A stretch of DNA of 64,000 nt from an uncultured Bacteroides sp. (GTDB lineage Bacteria > Bacteroidota > Bacteroidia > Bacteroidales > Bacteroidaceae), in the NCBI GenBank assembly GCA_947074295.1, contig CAMTPC010000003.1, positions 1 to 64,000 of the forward strand, given 5' to 3'. Both the position numbers and the translations under genes were made by a program. The notes under the pieces were generated by a model. The model saw only the letters and a list, made by a program, of their open reading frames with translations, was not told the origin of the DNA and did not search any database. This document shows, piece by piece, positions 27,069 to 36,631 of the stretch (within the stretch, counting starts at the first letter, position 1; every line of letters starts with the position of its first letter).

Positions 27069-28541
27069 ATGAGCACAGAAAATGATGATTGGCGCTACAA
27101 CTCAGACGAGGAACGCCCAGGAGCAGGCCGTGATGGCAACAGATCGTATAACAGAGAAGGTGGATATAACCGTCCATCGTACAACCGCGAAGGCGGTGAC
27201 AGACCCTCTTACAACCGTGAAGGTGGTGATCGTCCCTACCGCCCACGTTTTAACCCTAACAGTGACCGTCCACAACGCCCTCGCTATAATAGCAATGATG
27301 GCGGCGACCGTCCACGCTACAACAATGATGGCGGTGGTGATCGTCCATACACTCCACGTCCACGCTATAACAATGGTGAAGGTGGCGACCGTCCTTATAC
27401 TCCACGTCCACGCTACAACAACGAAGGTGGTGAGGGCAATAGCTATAACCGTCCGCAACGTCCACGTTTTAACAATGGTGGTGGTGCTGGTGGTGATCGT
27501 CCATACACTCCACGCCCACGCTATAACAATGGCGAAGGTGGTGACCGCCCTTACACTCCACGTCCACGCTATAACAATGGCGAAGGTGGCGAAGGTGGCA
27601 ACCGTCCTTACACTCCACGTCCACGCTATAATAACAATGGTGGTGGCGGCTATAACAGCGGTGGTGGCTATAATAATGGTGGCGGCTACAACCGTGGCTA
27701 CAACAATGGCGGTGGCAACCGTCCATACAGCAACCGACCACAGCGTCGCTCGGCTGACTATGATCCCAATGCGAAATATAGCAAGAAGAAACAAATAGAA
27801 TATAAGGAACAATTCGTTGATCCCAATGAACCAATCCGTTTGAACAAGTTCTTGGCTAACGCTGGAGTTTGCTCTCGTCGTGAGGCTGATGAATTTATCA
27901 CAGCAGGTGTAGTGACCGTAAATGGTGAAGTGGTGACAGAATTGGGTACTAAGATCAAACGCTCTGACGAAGTGAAGTTCCACGAACAAAACGTGAGCAT
28001 TGAGCGCAAGATTTATGTATTGCTCAATAAACCCAAAGATTGTGTGACTACATCGGATGATCCACAGGCACGTAAGACGGTGATGGACCTTGTAAAAGGT
28101 GCTTGCACGGAGCGTATATACCCTGTAGGTCGTCTGGATAGAAATACTACGGGTGTATTGCTGTTGACCAATGACGGTGATTTGGCTTCTAAGCTAACTC
28201 ATCCTAAGTACTTGAAGAAGAAAATCTATCATGTACATTTGGACAAGAATCTTACTAAAGCTGACTTGGAGCAAATCGCTGCTGGTGTTCAGTTGGAAGA
28301 TGGTGAGATTCATGCAGATGCAATCAGCTATATAGATGATAGAAAAGACGAGGTGGGCATTGAAATCCACTCGGGCAAAAACCGTATAGTACGTCGTATC
28401 TTCGAATCGTTGGGCTACAAGGTGACCAAACTAGACCGCGTCTTCTTTGCCGGATTGACAAAGAAAGGTCTACGAAGAGGTGACTGGCGTTACTTGACCG
28501 AGCCAGAAGTAAACTTCTTACGTATGGGTTCGTTTGAATAA
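27069..28541 (+). CDS. RluB/RsuA-family rRNA pseudouridine synthase with a long repetitive N-terminal extension
   Basis: C-terminal half: S4 domain (RLNKFLANAGVCSRREADEFI) and synthase motif YPVGRLDRNTTGVLLLTNDGDL; N-terminal half: repeats of PRPRYNNGEGGDRPYT. Confidence 0.9.
   Translation: MSTENDDWRYNSDEERPGAGRDGNRSYNREGGYNRPSYNREGGDRPSYNREGGDRPYRPRFNPNSDRPQRPRYNSNDGGDRPRYNNDGGGDRPYTPRPRYNNGEGGDRPYTPRPRYNNEGGEGNSYNRPQRPRFNNGGGAGGDRPYTPRPRYNNGEGGDRPYTPRPRYNNGEGGEGGNRPYTPRPRYNNNGGGGYNSGGGYNNGGGYNRGYNNGGGNRPYSNRPQRRSADYDPNAKYSKKKQIEYKEQFVDPNEPIRLNKFLANAGVCSRREADEFITAGVVTVNGEVVTELGTKIKRSDEVKFHEQNVSIERKIYVLLNKPKDCVTTSDDPQARKTVMDLVKGACTERIYPVGRLDRNTTGVLLLTNDGDLASKLTHPKYLKKKIYHVHLDKNLTKADLEQIAAGVQLEDGEIHADAISYIDDRKDEVGIEIHSGKNRIVRRIFESLGYKVTKLDRVFFAGLTKKGLRRGDWRYLTEPEVNFLRMGSFE
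27330..27640 (+). repeat. In-frame tandem coding repeat, about 48-nt (16-aa) unit
   Basis: Recurring ccacgtccacgctataacaatggygaaggtggcgaccgtccttacact, encoding PRPRYNNGEGGDRPYT. Confidence 0.85.
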
Positions 28542-28576
28542 TGAAAGAGAGAATATAACATATAAGATATAAAGGA

Positions 28577-28627
28577 CAGCAGGTAGATACACTTATAATA
28601 AAGGTGTAGTCCTACCTGCTGACTTTT
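28577..28627 (+). terminator. Rho-independent terminator after the pseudouridine synthase gene
   Basis: CAGCAGGTAG (28577-28586) pairs with CTACCTGCTG (28612-28621), then acttttaat. Confidence 0.65.
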
Positions 28628-28662
28628 AATACCCTTCTATAGTAAAAATATACACGATATTT

Positions 28663-30066
28663 ATGGAAAAAATAAGCAGAACAAAGATTGTTGATCTGTT
28701 GAAGCGTGAAGATTTTGGCGCTATGGTCAACGTAAAAGGTTGGGTTCGTACCCGTAGAGGCAGTAAGCAGGTTAGCTTTGTGGCATTGAATGATGGTTCT
28801 ACTATTAATAATGTGCAGATTGTGATTGACCTTGCCAACTTTGACGAAGAGATGTTGAAGCAGATTACTACTGGCGCTTGTATCAGCGTGAATGGTAAGA
28901 TGGTAGAATCGGTAGGCTCGGGGCAGAAAGTGGAGTTGCAAGCTGTCGAAATAGAAATTCTTGGTGCTTGTGACAATACATACCCTTTGCAGAAGAAAGG
29001 TCACTCGCTGGAATTTCTTCGGGAAATAGCTCACTTGCGTCCACGTACCAATACCTTTGGTGCAGTGTTCCGCATTCGTCATCATATGGCTATGGCTGTG
29101 CACCAGTTCTTCCATAAGAAAGGCTTCTTCTACTTCCATACACCTATCATCACGGCTTCTGATTGTGAAGGTGCCGGACAGATGTTCCAGGTGACTACCT
29201 TGAACTTGTATGATTTGAAGAAGGATGAAGAGGGTTCGATCATCTATAAGGATGACTTCTTTGGCAAACAGGCTAGTTTGACAGTTTCGGGGCAGCTCGA
29301 AGGTGAGTTGGCTGCTACGGCACTTGGTGCCATATATACTTTTGGTCCTACATTCCGTGCGGAAAACTCGAACACGCCACGCCATTTGGCTGAATTCTGG
29401 ATGATAGAACCAGAAGTGGCTTTCAATGACATTACGGACAATATGGATCTGGCCGAAGAGTTCATCAAGTATTGTGTGCAATGGGCTTTGGATAACTGTA
29501 TGGATGATATCAAATTCTTGAACGATATGTTCGACAAGGGTTTGATTGAACGTCTGCATAGCGTGTTGGGCGAAGACTTTGTACGTCTGCCTTATACAGA
29601 AGGTATCAAGATATTGGAGCAAGCCGTGTTGGATGGTCGTAAGTTCGAATTCCCTATCTATTGGGGTGTGGACTTGGCTTCTGAGCATGAACGCTACTTA
29701 GTTGAAGAGCATTTCAAACGTCCGGTGATCTTGACTGACTATCCAAAAGAGATTAAGGCATTCTATATGAAGCAAAACGAAGACGGTAAAACGGTTCGTG
29801 CTATGGATGTTCTCTTCCCGAAAATCGGTGAAATTATCGGCGGTTCTGAGCGTGAGGCTGACTATAATAAACTTGTGACTCGCATCGAAGAAATGCAGAT
29901 TCCTATGAAGGATATGTGGTGGTATCTGGATACGCGCAAGTTTGGTACATGTCCACACGCTGGGTTCGGTCTTGGCTTTGAGCGTCTGTTGCTCTTCGTG
30001 ACAGGTATGGCTAACATCCGCGATGTGATACCATTCCCGCGTACGCCCGATAACGCAGAATTCTAA
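28663..30066 (+). CDS. asnS: Asparaginyl-tRNA synthetase
   Basis: Class II aa[64 protein letters not shown]. Confidence 0.95.
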   Translation: MEKISRTKIVDLLKREDFGAMVNVKGWVRTRRGSKQVSFVALNDGSTINNVQIVIDLANFDEEMLKQITTGACISVNGKMVESVGSGQKVELQAVEIEILGACDNTYPLQKKGHSLEFLREIAHLRPRTNTFGAVFRIRHHMAMAVHQFFHKKGFFYFHTPIITASDCEGAGQMFQVTTLNLYDLKKDEEGSIIYKDDFFGKQASLTVSGQLEGELAATALGAIYTFGPTFRAENSNTPRHLAEFWMIEPEVAFNDITDNMDLAEEFIKYCVQWALDNCMDDIKFLNDMFDKGLIERLHSVLGEDFVRLPYTEGIKILEQAVLDGRKFEFPIYWGVDLASEHERYLVEEHFKRPVILTDYPKEIKAFYMKQNEDGKTVRAMDVLFPKIGEIIGGSEREADYNKLVTRIEEMQIPMKDMWWYLDTRKFGTCPHAGFGLGFERLLLFVTGMANIRDVIPFPRTPDNAEF

Positions 30067-30125
30067 TCGGATATCTCCATGTCTGCCTTGCTGGCAGACA
30101 TGGATGTAAATATAAAGTTAATGAA

Positions 30126-30157
30126 GAGAGCGCCCGCTTGTTGGGTGCTCTCTTTTT
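30126..30157 (+). terminator. Rho-independent terminator after asnS
   Basis: GAGAGCGCCC (30126-30135) pairs with GGGTGCTCTC (30143-30152), then TTTTT; preceded by a second 12-bp hairpin at 30076-30104. Confidence 0.8.
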
Positions 30158-30235
30158 CAATTGCTAAATCTCTTTAACCCTTATGTCATTTAGTGCTAAG
30201 TATCAATAGGATAAAAGAAAAAAAAACTGAAATAG

Positions 30236-30266
30236 TTTGTCGTTTCGTGCGAAATGAGTAATTTTG
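30236..30266 (+). promoter_or_regulatory. Bacteroidetes-type promoter of the ribosomal protein operon
   Basis: TTTG (30236-30239), 19-bp spacing, TAATTTTG (30259-30266), matching the -33/-7 consensus TTTG / TAnnTTTG. Confidence 0.75.
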
Positions 30267-30280
30267 CAAGCCGATTATTA

Positions 30281-30345
30281 TCTGAATAAGATAAGAGATT
30301 CATTCAGAGTGGGTTAGTATTCCTTTGTCCGGGGAGGCCTGAGCC
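30281..30345 (+). promoter_or_regulatory. Structured 5' leader of rplM (candidate L13 autoregulatory leader)
   Basis: Stem TCTGAAT (30281-30287)/ATTCAGA (30302-30308), followed by an imperfect stem GGGTTAG (30311-30317)/CTGAGCC (30339-30345). Confidence 0.5.
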
Positions 30346-30392
30346 ATGATGAATAAAAAATTTTAGTAGTAACAATAAAAACAAAATTAAGA

Positions 30393-30854
30393 GTGGATAC
30401 TTTAAGTTACAAGACCATTTCTGCAAACCAAGCAACAGTGACCAAAGAATGGGTAGTTGTTGATGCTGCCGGCCAAACATTGGGTCGCCTAGGTGCTAAA
30501 GTTGCGAAACTTTTGAGAGGTAAGTACAAACCTAACTTCACCCCTCACGTTGATTGTGGTGATAATGTGATTATTATCAACGCAGATAAAGTAGTATTAA
30601 CTGGAAACAAATGGAATGACCGTGTATATCTTTCATATACTGGCTATCCTGGTGGACAGAGAGCAATTACTCCTGCTCGTTTGATCGCTAAGCCTAATGG
30701 CGAAGATAAATTGTTGAGAAAAGTAGTAAAGGGTATGCTTCCTAAGAACAGACTTGGTGCTAAATTGCTTTCTAATCTGTACGTTTACGCTGGTAGCGAA
30801 CATAAGCATGAGGCTCAAAGCCCTAAAACAATTGATATAAACTTACTTAAATAA
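30393..30854 (+). CDS. rplM: 50S ribosomal protein L13 (GTG start)
   Basis: WVVVDAAGQTLGRLGAKVAKLLRGKYKPNFTPHVDCGDNVIIINA. Confidence 0.97.
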   Translation: MDTLSYKTISANQATVTKEWVVVDAAGQTLGRLGAKVAKLLRGKYKPNFTPHVDCGDNVIIINADKVVLTGNKWNDRVYLSYTGYPGGQRAITPARLIAKPNGEDKLLRKVVKGMLPKNRLGAKLLSNLYVYAGSEHKHEAQSPKTIDINLLK

Positions 30855-30861
30855 TATATAG

Positions 30862-31248
30862 ATGGAAGTAATTAACGCATTAGGCAGACGTAAACGTGCA
30901 ATTGCACGTATCTTCGTAACAGAAGGTACAGGTAAGATTACGATTAACAAACGCGACCTTGAAACCTATTTCCCATCATCTATTCTTCAGTATGTTGTAA
31001 AACAACCATTGACTAAACTTGGTGTTGCTGAAAAATATGATATCAAAGTAAATCTTTGTGGTGGTGGTTTCACTGGCCAGTCTCAAGCTCTTCGCTTGGC
31101 TATTGCTCGTGCATTGGTTAAGATGAACGCTGAAGACAAAGCTGCTCTTCGTGCTGAAGGCTTCATGACACGTGATCCACGTTCTGTAGAACGTAAGAAA
31201 CCGGGTCAACCTAAAGCTCGTAGAAGATTCCAGTTCAGCAAACGTTAA
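30862..31248 (+). CDS. rpsI: 30S ribosomal protein S9
   Basis: GRRKRAIARIFVTEGTGKITIN; C-terminal KKPGQPKARRRFQFSKR. Confidence 0.97.
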   Translation: MEVINALGRRKRAIARIFVTEGTGKITINKRDLETYFPSSILQYVVKQPLTKLGVAEKYDIKVNLCGGGFTGQSQALRLAIARALVKMNAEDKAALRAEGFMTRDPRSVERKKPGQPKARRRFQFSKR

Positions 31249-31382
31249 TATGCTGTTCTACGAATCTGCTGTTTAGTATCTAAACTACTGGGACTCTTCT
31301 ATACATTATTATATAAGGCTACCCAGCGGTTGGTTTAGAATGAAAACAAAAAAGAAAGTAAACAAATTAAAAGAAGAAAAGA

Positions 31383-32219
31383 ATGTCAAGAACAAATTTT
31401 GATACATTATTGGAAGCCGGATGTCACTTCGGACACCTTAAAAGAAAGTGGAATCCTGCAATGGCTCCTTATATCTTCATGGAACGTAATGGTATTCATA
31501 TCATCGACCTCCATAAGACCGTTGCTAAAATTGACGAAGCTGCTGAAGCTTTGAAGCAAATCGCTAAATCGGGTAAAAAAATCCTTTTTGTTGCTACTAA
31601 AAAACAAGCGAAACAAGTGGTAGCCGAAAAAGCGCAATCGGTAAACATGCCTTATGTTATCGAACGCTGGCCAGGTGGTATGTTGACTAACTTCCCTACA
31701 ATCCGTAAAGCGGTGAAGAAGATGGCAACTATCGACAAACTGACTAATGACGGTACTTACTCAAACTTGTCAAAACGCGAAGTCCTTCAGATCTCTCGTC
31801 AACGTGCTAAGTTGGACAAGACTTTGGGCTCAATCGCTGACCTAACTCGTCTTCCTTCGGCTCTTTTCGTGGTTGACGTGATGAAAGAACACATCGCTGT
31901 TCGCGAAGCTAACCGTCTAGGTATACCTGTATTCGCTATCGTTGATACAAACTCTGATCCTTCAAATATTGATTTTGTAATCCCAGCTAATGACGATGCT
32001 ACAAAATCTATCGAAGTAATCCTTGACGCTTGTTGCGCTGCTATGACTGAAGGTCTAGAAGAACGCAAAGCTGAAAAGATCGATATGGAGGCTGCAGGCG
32101 AAGCTTCTGCTACTAAAGGCAAGAAGAGATCTGCAAAAGCTCGTATGGACAAATCAGACGAGGAAGCTATCAACGCTGCTAAAGCAGCTGCCTTCATCAA
32201 AGAAGACGACGAAGCTTAA
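31383..32219 (+). CDS. rpsB: 30S ribosomal protein S2
   Basis: LLEAGCHFGHLKRKWNPAMAPYIFMERNGIHIIDL; RWPGGMLTNFPTIRKAVKKM. Confidence 0.97.
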   Translation: MSRTNFDTLLEAGCHFGHLKRKWNPAMAPYIFMERNGIHIIDLHKTVAKIDEAAEALKQIAKSGKKILFVATKKQAKQVVAEKAQSVNMPYVIERWPGGMLTNFPTIRKAVKKMATIDKLTNDGTYSNLSKREVLQISRQRAKLDKTLGSIADLTRLPSALFVVDVMKEHIAVREANRLGIPVFAIVDTNSDPSNIDFVIPANDDATKSIEVILDACCAAMTEGLEERKAEKIDMEAAGEASATKGKKRSAKARMDKSDEEAINAAKAAAFIKEDDEA

Positions 32220-32231
32220 TCAAGCATATAT

Positions 32232-32340
32232 TTAAGTAGTCAAGTAATAGTTAAGTAGTCGCGACTGTGCGAATACACTTGTTGTAGCCAATAAACTTGC
32301 TTGACTACTTAACTATTATATATTGGCTACTTATTTTTTT
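32232..32340 (+). promoter_or_regulatory. Complex alternative-stem region between rpsB and tsf (candidate attenuator)
   Basis: 32245-32260 is the perfect complement of 32303-32318; 32232-32244 is the perfect complement of 32300-32312; GTAGCCAATA (32284-32293) is the complement of TATTGGCTAC (32321-32330), followed by TTATTTTTTT. Confidence 0.6.
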
Positions 32341-32369
32341 ATATATAAACGAATTAAAAATAGAATACT

Positions 32370-33362
32370 ATGGCTGTAACAATGGCTGATATTACCAAAC
32401 TCCGCAAATTGACTGGAGCAGGTATGATGGATTGCAAGAATGCATTGAACGATGCAGAAGGTGATTTTGACAAAGCAGTGAAGATTATTCGCGAAAAAGG
32501 ACAAGCAGTTGCTGCTAAACGTTCTGACCGTGAAGCTTCTGAAGGTTGTGTTTTGGTAAAAGTTGATGGCGGCTTTGGCGCTGTTATCGCTTTGAAATGC
32601 GAAACTGACTTCGTTGCTAAGAATGAGGATTTCGTGAAATTGACTCAAGATATTTTGGATGCTGCCGTAGCTAACAGATGTAAGACAATCGAAGAGGTTA
32701 ACGCTCTTCCATTAGGTGACATCACTGTAGCGCAAGCTGTAATCGATAGAAGTGGTATCACTGGCGAGAAAATGGAGCTTGATGGCTACACAACTCTTGA
32801 AGGTGCTTCTGTAGCTTCATACAACCACCAAAACAAAAACTTCCTTTGTACAATGGTAGCATTGAACGAAGTGGTTGACGCTCATGTTGGTCGTGACATC
32901 GCTATGCAAGTAGCTGCGATGAACCCAGTAGCTGTAAACGAAGCAGGTGTTCCTGATGCTGTGAAAGAAGCTGAAATGCAAGTAGCTATCGATAAGACTA
33001 AATTGGAGCAAATCCAAAAAGCTGTTGAAGTGGCTCTGAAGAAAGCTGGTTTCAATCTTTACATCGCTGAAAACGAAGAACACCTTAATGAAGGTATCAT
33101 GAAGGGTTCTATCACTGAAGAGCAAGCTGAAGAAATTCGCCAATTGAAGCAAAAAGTTGCTGACGAAAAAGCTGCTAACATGCCAGAAGCTATGATCGAA
33201 AAGATCGCTCAAGGTCGTCTTAACAAGTTCTATAAAGAATCTTGCTTGTTGAACCAAGAGTTTATCCAAGATGGTAGCAAGACTGTTGCTGAATACTTGA
33301 AATCAATCAACAAGGATTTGACTGTAACAGGTTTCTGCCGTTTGACATTGCGTGCTGAATAA
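32370..33362 (+). CDS. tsf: Elongation factor Ts
   Basis: ITKLRKLTGAGMMDCKNALNDAEGDFDKAVKIIREKGQ; LKCETDFVAKNEDF. Confidence 0.97.
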   Translation: MAVTMADITKLRKLTGAGMMDCKNALNDAEGDFDKAVKIIREKGQAVAAKRSDREASEGCVLVKVDGGFGAVIALKCETDFVAKNEDFVKLTQDILDAAVANRCKTIEEVNALPLGDITVAQAVIDRSGITGEKMELDGYTTLEGASVASYNHQNKNFLCTMVALNEVVDAHVGRDIAMQVAAMNPVAVNEAGVPDAVKEAEMQVAIDKTKLEQIQKAVEVALKKAGFNLYIAENEEHLNEGIMKGSITEEQAEEIRQLKQKVADEKAANMPEAMIEKIAQGRLNKFYKESCLLNQEFIQDGSKTVAEYLKSINKDLTVTGFCRLTLRAE

Positions 33363-33395
33363 TCTTATCTTACGATAGATTGAAATAATATAAAG

Positions 33396-33426
33396 AAAGC
33401 CGTCAGAACTAAATCTGACGGCTTTT
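33396..33426 (+). terminator. Rho-independent terminator after tsf
   Basis: AAAGCCGTCAGA-actaaa-TCTGACGGCTTT then TT. Confidence 0.85.
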
Positions 33427-33448
33427 TCTGTTGCTAGATAGAGCTAGA

Positions 33449-33799
33449 TCAACCTCCTACGGGTTTGGTTCTAGAATATCCTTCTTTTTTCAATAATTCT
33501 ATTATCTTTACCTTGAAGTCACCTTGCACGATAATTTCTGCGTCTTTGGCCGAGCCGCCTACACCGCATTTGCTCTTTAGCAATTTACCCAACGCCTTGA
33601 GGTCATCATCACTGCCAATAAAACCTGTGATTAAAGTGACAACCTTGCCTCCACGGTTCTTTCTATCTAGCTGAACACGTAGATTTTGTTGATCTTTTGG
33701 TAGAGTTTCGACATCGTCATTGTCCTCTACGTCATATTTATAGTCCGGATTAGTGGAATAAACAACGTTCAACCGGTCTTTCCAATCATTTTTATTCAT
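33449..33799 (-). CDS. SUI1/YciH-like translation initiation factor
   Basis: [64 protein letters not shown]. The likely start is MNKNDWKD at 33799, inside the longer ORF. Confidence 0.85.
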   Translation of the reverse strand: MNKNDWKDRLNVVYSTNPDYKYDVEDNDDVETLPKDQQNLRVQLDRKNRGGKVVTLITGFIGSDDDLKALGKLLKSKCGVGGSAKDAEIIVQGDFKVKIIELLKKEGYSRTKPVGG

Positions 33800-33890
33800 A
33801 TTTTTGTTTAGTTTATTATAGTCAAAGTTATAGTTTTGCTGAAATATATCCAACATATTTCTCGATATATACCTTTTTATTAAGAATCTT

Positions 33891-36530
33891 ATGAAAAAAT
33901 CAAACGTATATTTATATATTCTATGGGTTATTATGCTCATATTTCTACCTTGCTCTATAAGTGCTCAGAATTTTAGGGGTAAAGTCATAGATCATCAGAA
34001 TAAACCTGTACCATTTGCGGCAATTTATGTTCGTGAGTTGATGAGAGGCTTTACAGCAGATGAAAATGGCAATTTTCATGCTCCACTGGAAATAGGAGAA
34101 TATAGCTGCGAGATTTCTTCTATGGGTTATAAACCTAAAATCCTGAATATTCAAATCACGAACCAAACACACCATCATGAAATACTTCTTGAAGAGCAAA
34201 TCTATACTTTAAAAGAGGTAAATATCAGTAAAAAAGCCGAAGATCCGGCCTATGCGGTGATGCGCAATACTATTGCGTCAGCACCTTTCAATTTGAATCG
34301 TATTGATGGATACAAAGCTGAAATGTATCTGAAGGGGAGTGGTAAGATGGAAAAGATTCCTGGTATACTCAAGATCAACAAGGGGATTCGTGAAGATGCG
34401 CGCAAATATATGAACAAACTCTTTCTATTGGAAGAACAGCGAGAGATTGTTTTTAGGGCTCCTGACCATTGGGAAGCCAATGTGATAGCTTATAGTAATA
34501 CTTTTCCTGATGAGGTGCGGGTCGAAATAGGTTTATCGATGATTAATTTATATAAACCTGAACTTTTTGGACGGATATCTCCAGTCAACCCTTCGGCGTT
34601 TTCCTATTACAAGTTCAAATTGGATGGCTGTTATGTCGAAGGTGATAAGTTGATAAACAAGATTAAGGTCATACCAAGAAATGAAAATCCGCAGCTTTTT
34701 TCTGGGTACATTTATGTTGTGGAAAATAGCTGGTGTATATCTGCAGCCCAACTGAATATGGAGATAAGTGGGGTGACGATGGATGTTCAAGTGATTTGTA
34801 GCGAGATACTGCCGCATGTGTATCTCCCCACTTCAATTACTGCCGAAAATAAATTTGATGTAATGGGGTTTGAGGGGGAAGCATCTTACTTGGCCTCTGT
34901 ACAGTATCTGGATATTGACATTGCAGAGCAAAATTCCACTTCGAATAATTTGATTATCTTTGCGGAATCACAACTGCCAAAAGCAGATCGTAAACAAAGA
35001 AAGCGCTTGGCTAAAATTGAAAAATTATCTGCTAAAGATGATTTGACAATGCATGACGCTTATCGCTTATATAAACTGCGCGAAGAAGTGGCTTTGGCTA
35101 ATGATACATTGCGTACCAATCATCGATTTGAGCGAGTAGCTATCTCGCGTAGTGATAATATCACGACAGACTCTTTGGCTAATAAACGGGATTCGCTGTA
35201 TTGGACCAGTGTTCGTAGTATACAATTAAAGCCAGAAGAACTTGAAAGCTATGCATTCCGTAAAGAATTAGATGATGTAGTGGATACTTTGACCTCTAAG
35301 GTGTCGCGCTACAAACCAATTTATGGGACAATACTGAAAACTTTGATTATCGGTAATCGTTTTAATTTCAAAGACGATAAGATCTGGTTGCAGTTTTATG
35401 ATATTCTGTCGTATATTCCAGATGACAACTTTGTAGACGGTGAATGGGTTGGGGCGAAATTTGATTTAGGATTCAAGTTGTCAGATAAGATTTCGTTGGT
35501 ATTGATGCCATCGCTCTATTATACTACTAAGCGAAAGGCAATTACTGGCGAAGAAGCTATACAGCTAAACTATGCGCCTCGAAGGTTGGGACAATTCAAG
35601 ATTGCTGTGGGTTCGACATCTGCTGACTATAATGGTACTTGCGGAGAGGCGCGTCTGATCAACTCGCTAGCTTCTTCCTTCTTTGGGCGCAATGATTTGA
35701 AACTGTATGATAAGCGCTATCTAACGATAAGCAATCAGATAGAGTTGACTAATAGTCTTCTTTTCTCAGCAGAATTGACTTGGCAAAAGCGAAAAATGTT
35801 GGAGAATTTGGAGCATAAAGGTTGGTTTGGTACTAAAGCGCGACCGAACTACCCTTATGTGTCTACTTTTTCACCAATGCCTTCTAATGAACTGCTTCGT
35901 ATGACACTTGGCTTGGAATGGACTCCTGCACATTACTATCGTATGAAGGATAATAAGAAGGTATATGAACCATCAATTTATCCTACTTTTGCTTTGCAAT
36001 ATCAAAAAGCTTTTCCATTACACCGTGCTGCAGTTTCTCCCTCTTTTCAGATGGCTTCTTTCTCTGCATGGCAGAAGATTGGCTTCGGCATGTTCAACGA
36101 GATTTATTGGAGTGTCAATGCGGGTACATTCTGGGATAAAAAGGATATTCAGTTTCCTGATTTTATGCATTTCGAGATGACCGGGTTGCCTGTGACGGAA
36201 TATAGTTTTGATAATAGTTTCTCTTTGATGGGCAACTATGCCTATGCCAATGATACACGTTGGGTGCAGGCTCATTTCTCATGGTATACTCCCTATTTAG
36301 CACTAAAGTATATCCCTTTTCTTAAAAGGCAGTTGTTTGATGAAGCGTTACATTTTCGGACAGTGGCAGTCCAACATTTCAAGCCTTATTCTGAGTTGGG
36401 CTATTCGGTGGGATTTAGTAAAGTCATTCGTGTCGGGGTATTTGTTGGATTCAAGTCATTTAATTACGATCGGGTCGGAGTTTCTGTTAGTCTACCTATT
36501 CTGGATGTCATTGAACACGTATCTAAGTAG
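33891..36530 (+). CDS. DUF5686 / carboxypeptidase-like regulatory domain outer-membrane protein
   Basis: [69 protein letters not shown]-terminal barrel-like segment. Confidence 0.8.
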   Translation: MKKSNVYLYILWVIMLIFLPCSISAQNFRGKVIDHQNKPVPFAAIYVRELMRGFTADENGNFHAPLEIGEYSCEISSMGYKPKILNIQITNQTHHHEILLEEQIYTLKEVNISKKAEDPAYAVMRNTIASAPFNLNRIDGYKAEMYLKGSGKMEKIPGILKINKGIREDARKYMNKLFLLEEQREIVFRAPDHWEANVIAYSNTFPDEVRVEIGLSMINLYKPELFGRISPVNPSAFSYYKFKLDGCYVEGDKLINKIKVIPRNENPQLFSGYIYVVENSWCISAAQLNMEISGVTMDVQVICSEILPHVYLPTSITAENKFDVMGFEGEASYLASVQYLDIDIAEQNSTSNNLIIFAESQLPKADRKQRKRLAKIEKLSAKDDLTMHDAYRLYKLREEVALANDTLRTNHRFERVAISRSDNITTDSLANKRDSLYWTSVRSIQLKPEELESYAFRKELDDVVDTLTSKVSRYKPIYGTILKTLIIGNRFNFKDDKIWLQFYDILSYIPDDNFVDGEWVGAKFDLGFKLSDKISLVLMPSLYYTTKRKAITGEEAIQLNYAPRRLGQFKIAVGSTSADYNGTCGEARLINSLASSFFGRNDLKLYDKRYLTISNQIELTNSLLFSAELTWQKRKMLENLEHKGWFGTKARPNYPYVSTFSPMPSNELLRMTLGLEWTPAHYYRMKDNKKVYEPSIYPTFALQYQKAFPLHRAAVSPSFQMASFSAWQKIGFGMFNEIYWSVNAGTFWDKKDIQFPDFMHFEMTGLPVTEYSFDNSFSLMGNYAYANDTRWVQAHFSWYTPYLALKYIPFLKRQLFDEALHFRTVAVQHFKPYSELGYSVGFSKVIRVGVFVGFKSFNYDRVGVSVSLPILDVIEHVSK

Positions 36531-36584
36531 TCTAAAATTACTATTTCTATAACCGCTAAACATTGTGTATTAGATAAAATGGTT

Positions 36585-36592
36585 TACTTTTG
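36585..36592 (+). promoter_or_regulatory. Bacteroidetes -7 element upstream of rex
   Basis: TACTTTTG matches TAnnTTTG. Confidence 0.5.
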
Positions 36593-36631
36593 TGAAACAA
36601 TAAGCTAAGCATATAAAAAAAGTGTGTATAT

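Noticed and set aside
27300-27640. Possible CRISPR-like direct repeat array
   Set aside because: Repeats are contiguous, in-frame and coding, with no unique spacers and no cas genes nearby.
27102-27989. 295-aa minus-strand ORF rich in Thr/Val/Ile/Ala/Trp
   Set aside because: Explained by periodic codon repeats of the + strand pseudouridine synthase tail; low complexity, no motif.
28612-29688. 358-aa minus-strand ORF antisense to asnS
   Set aside because: Fully overlaps a confidently identified asnS; composition fits reverse-strand reading of a conserved gene; no independent protein motif seen.
30076-30104. Perfect 12-bp hairpin TCCATGTCTGCC/GGCAGACATGGA after asnS as a separate regulatory RNA
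   Set aside because: Directly precedes the real terminator at 30126-30157; most simply a 3' UTR stabilising hairpin.
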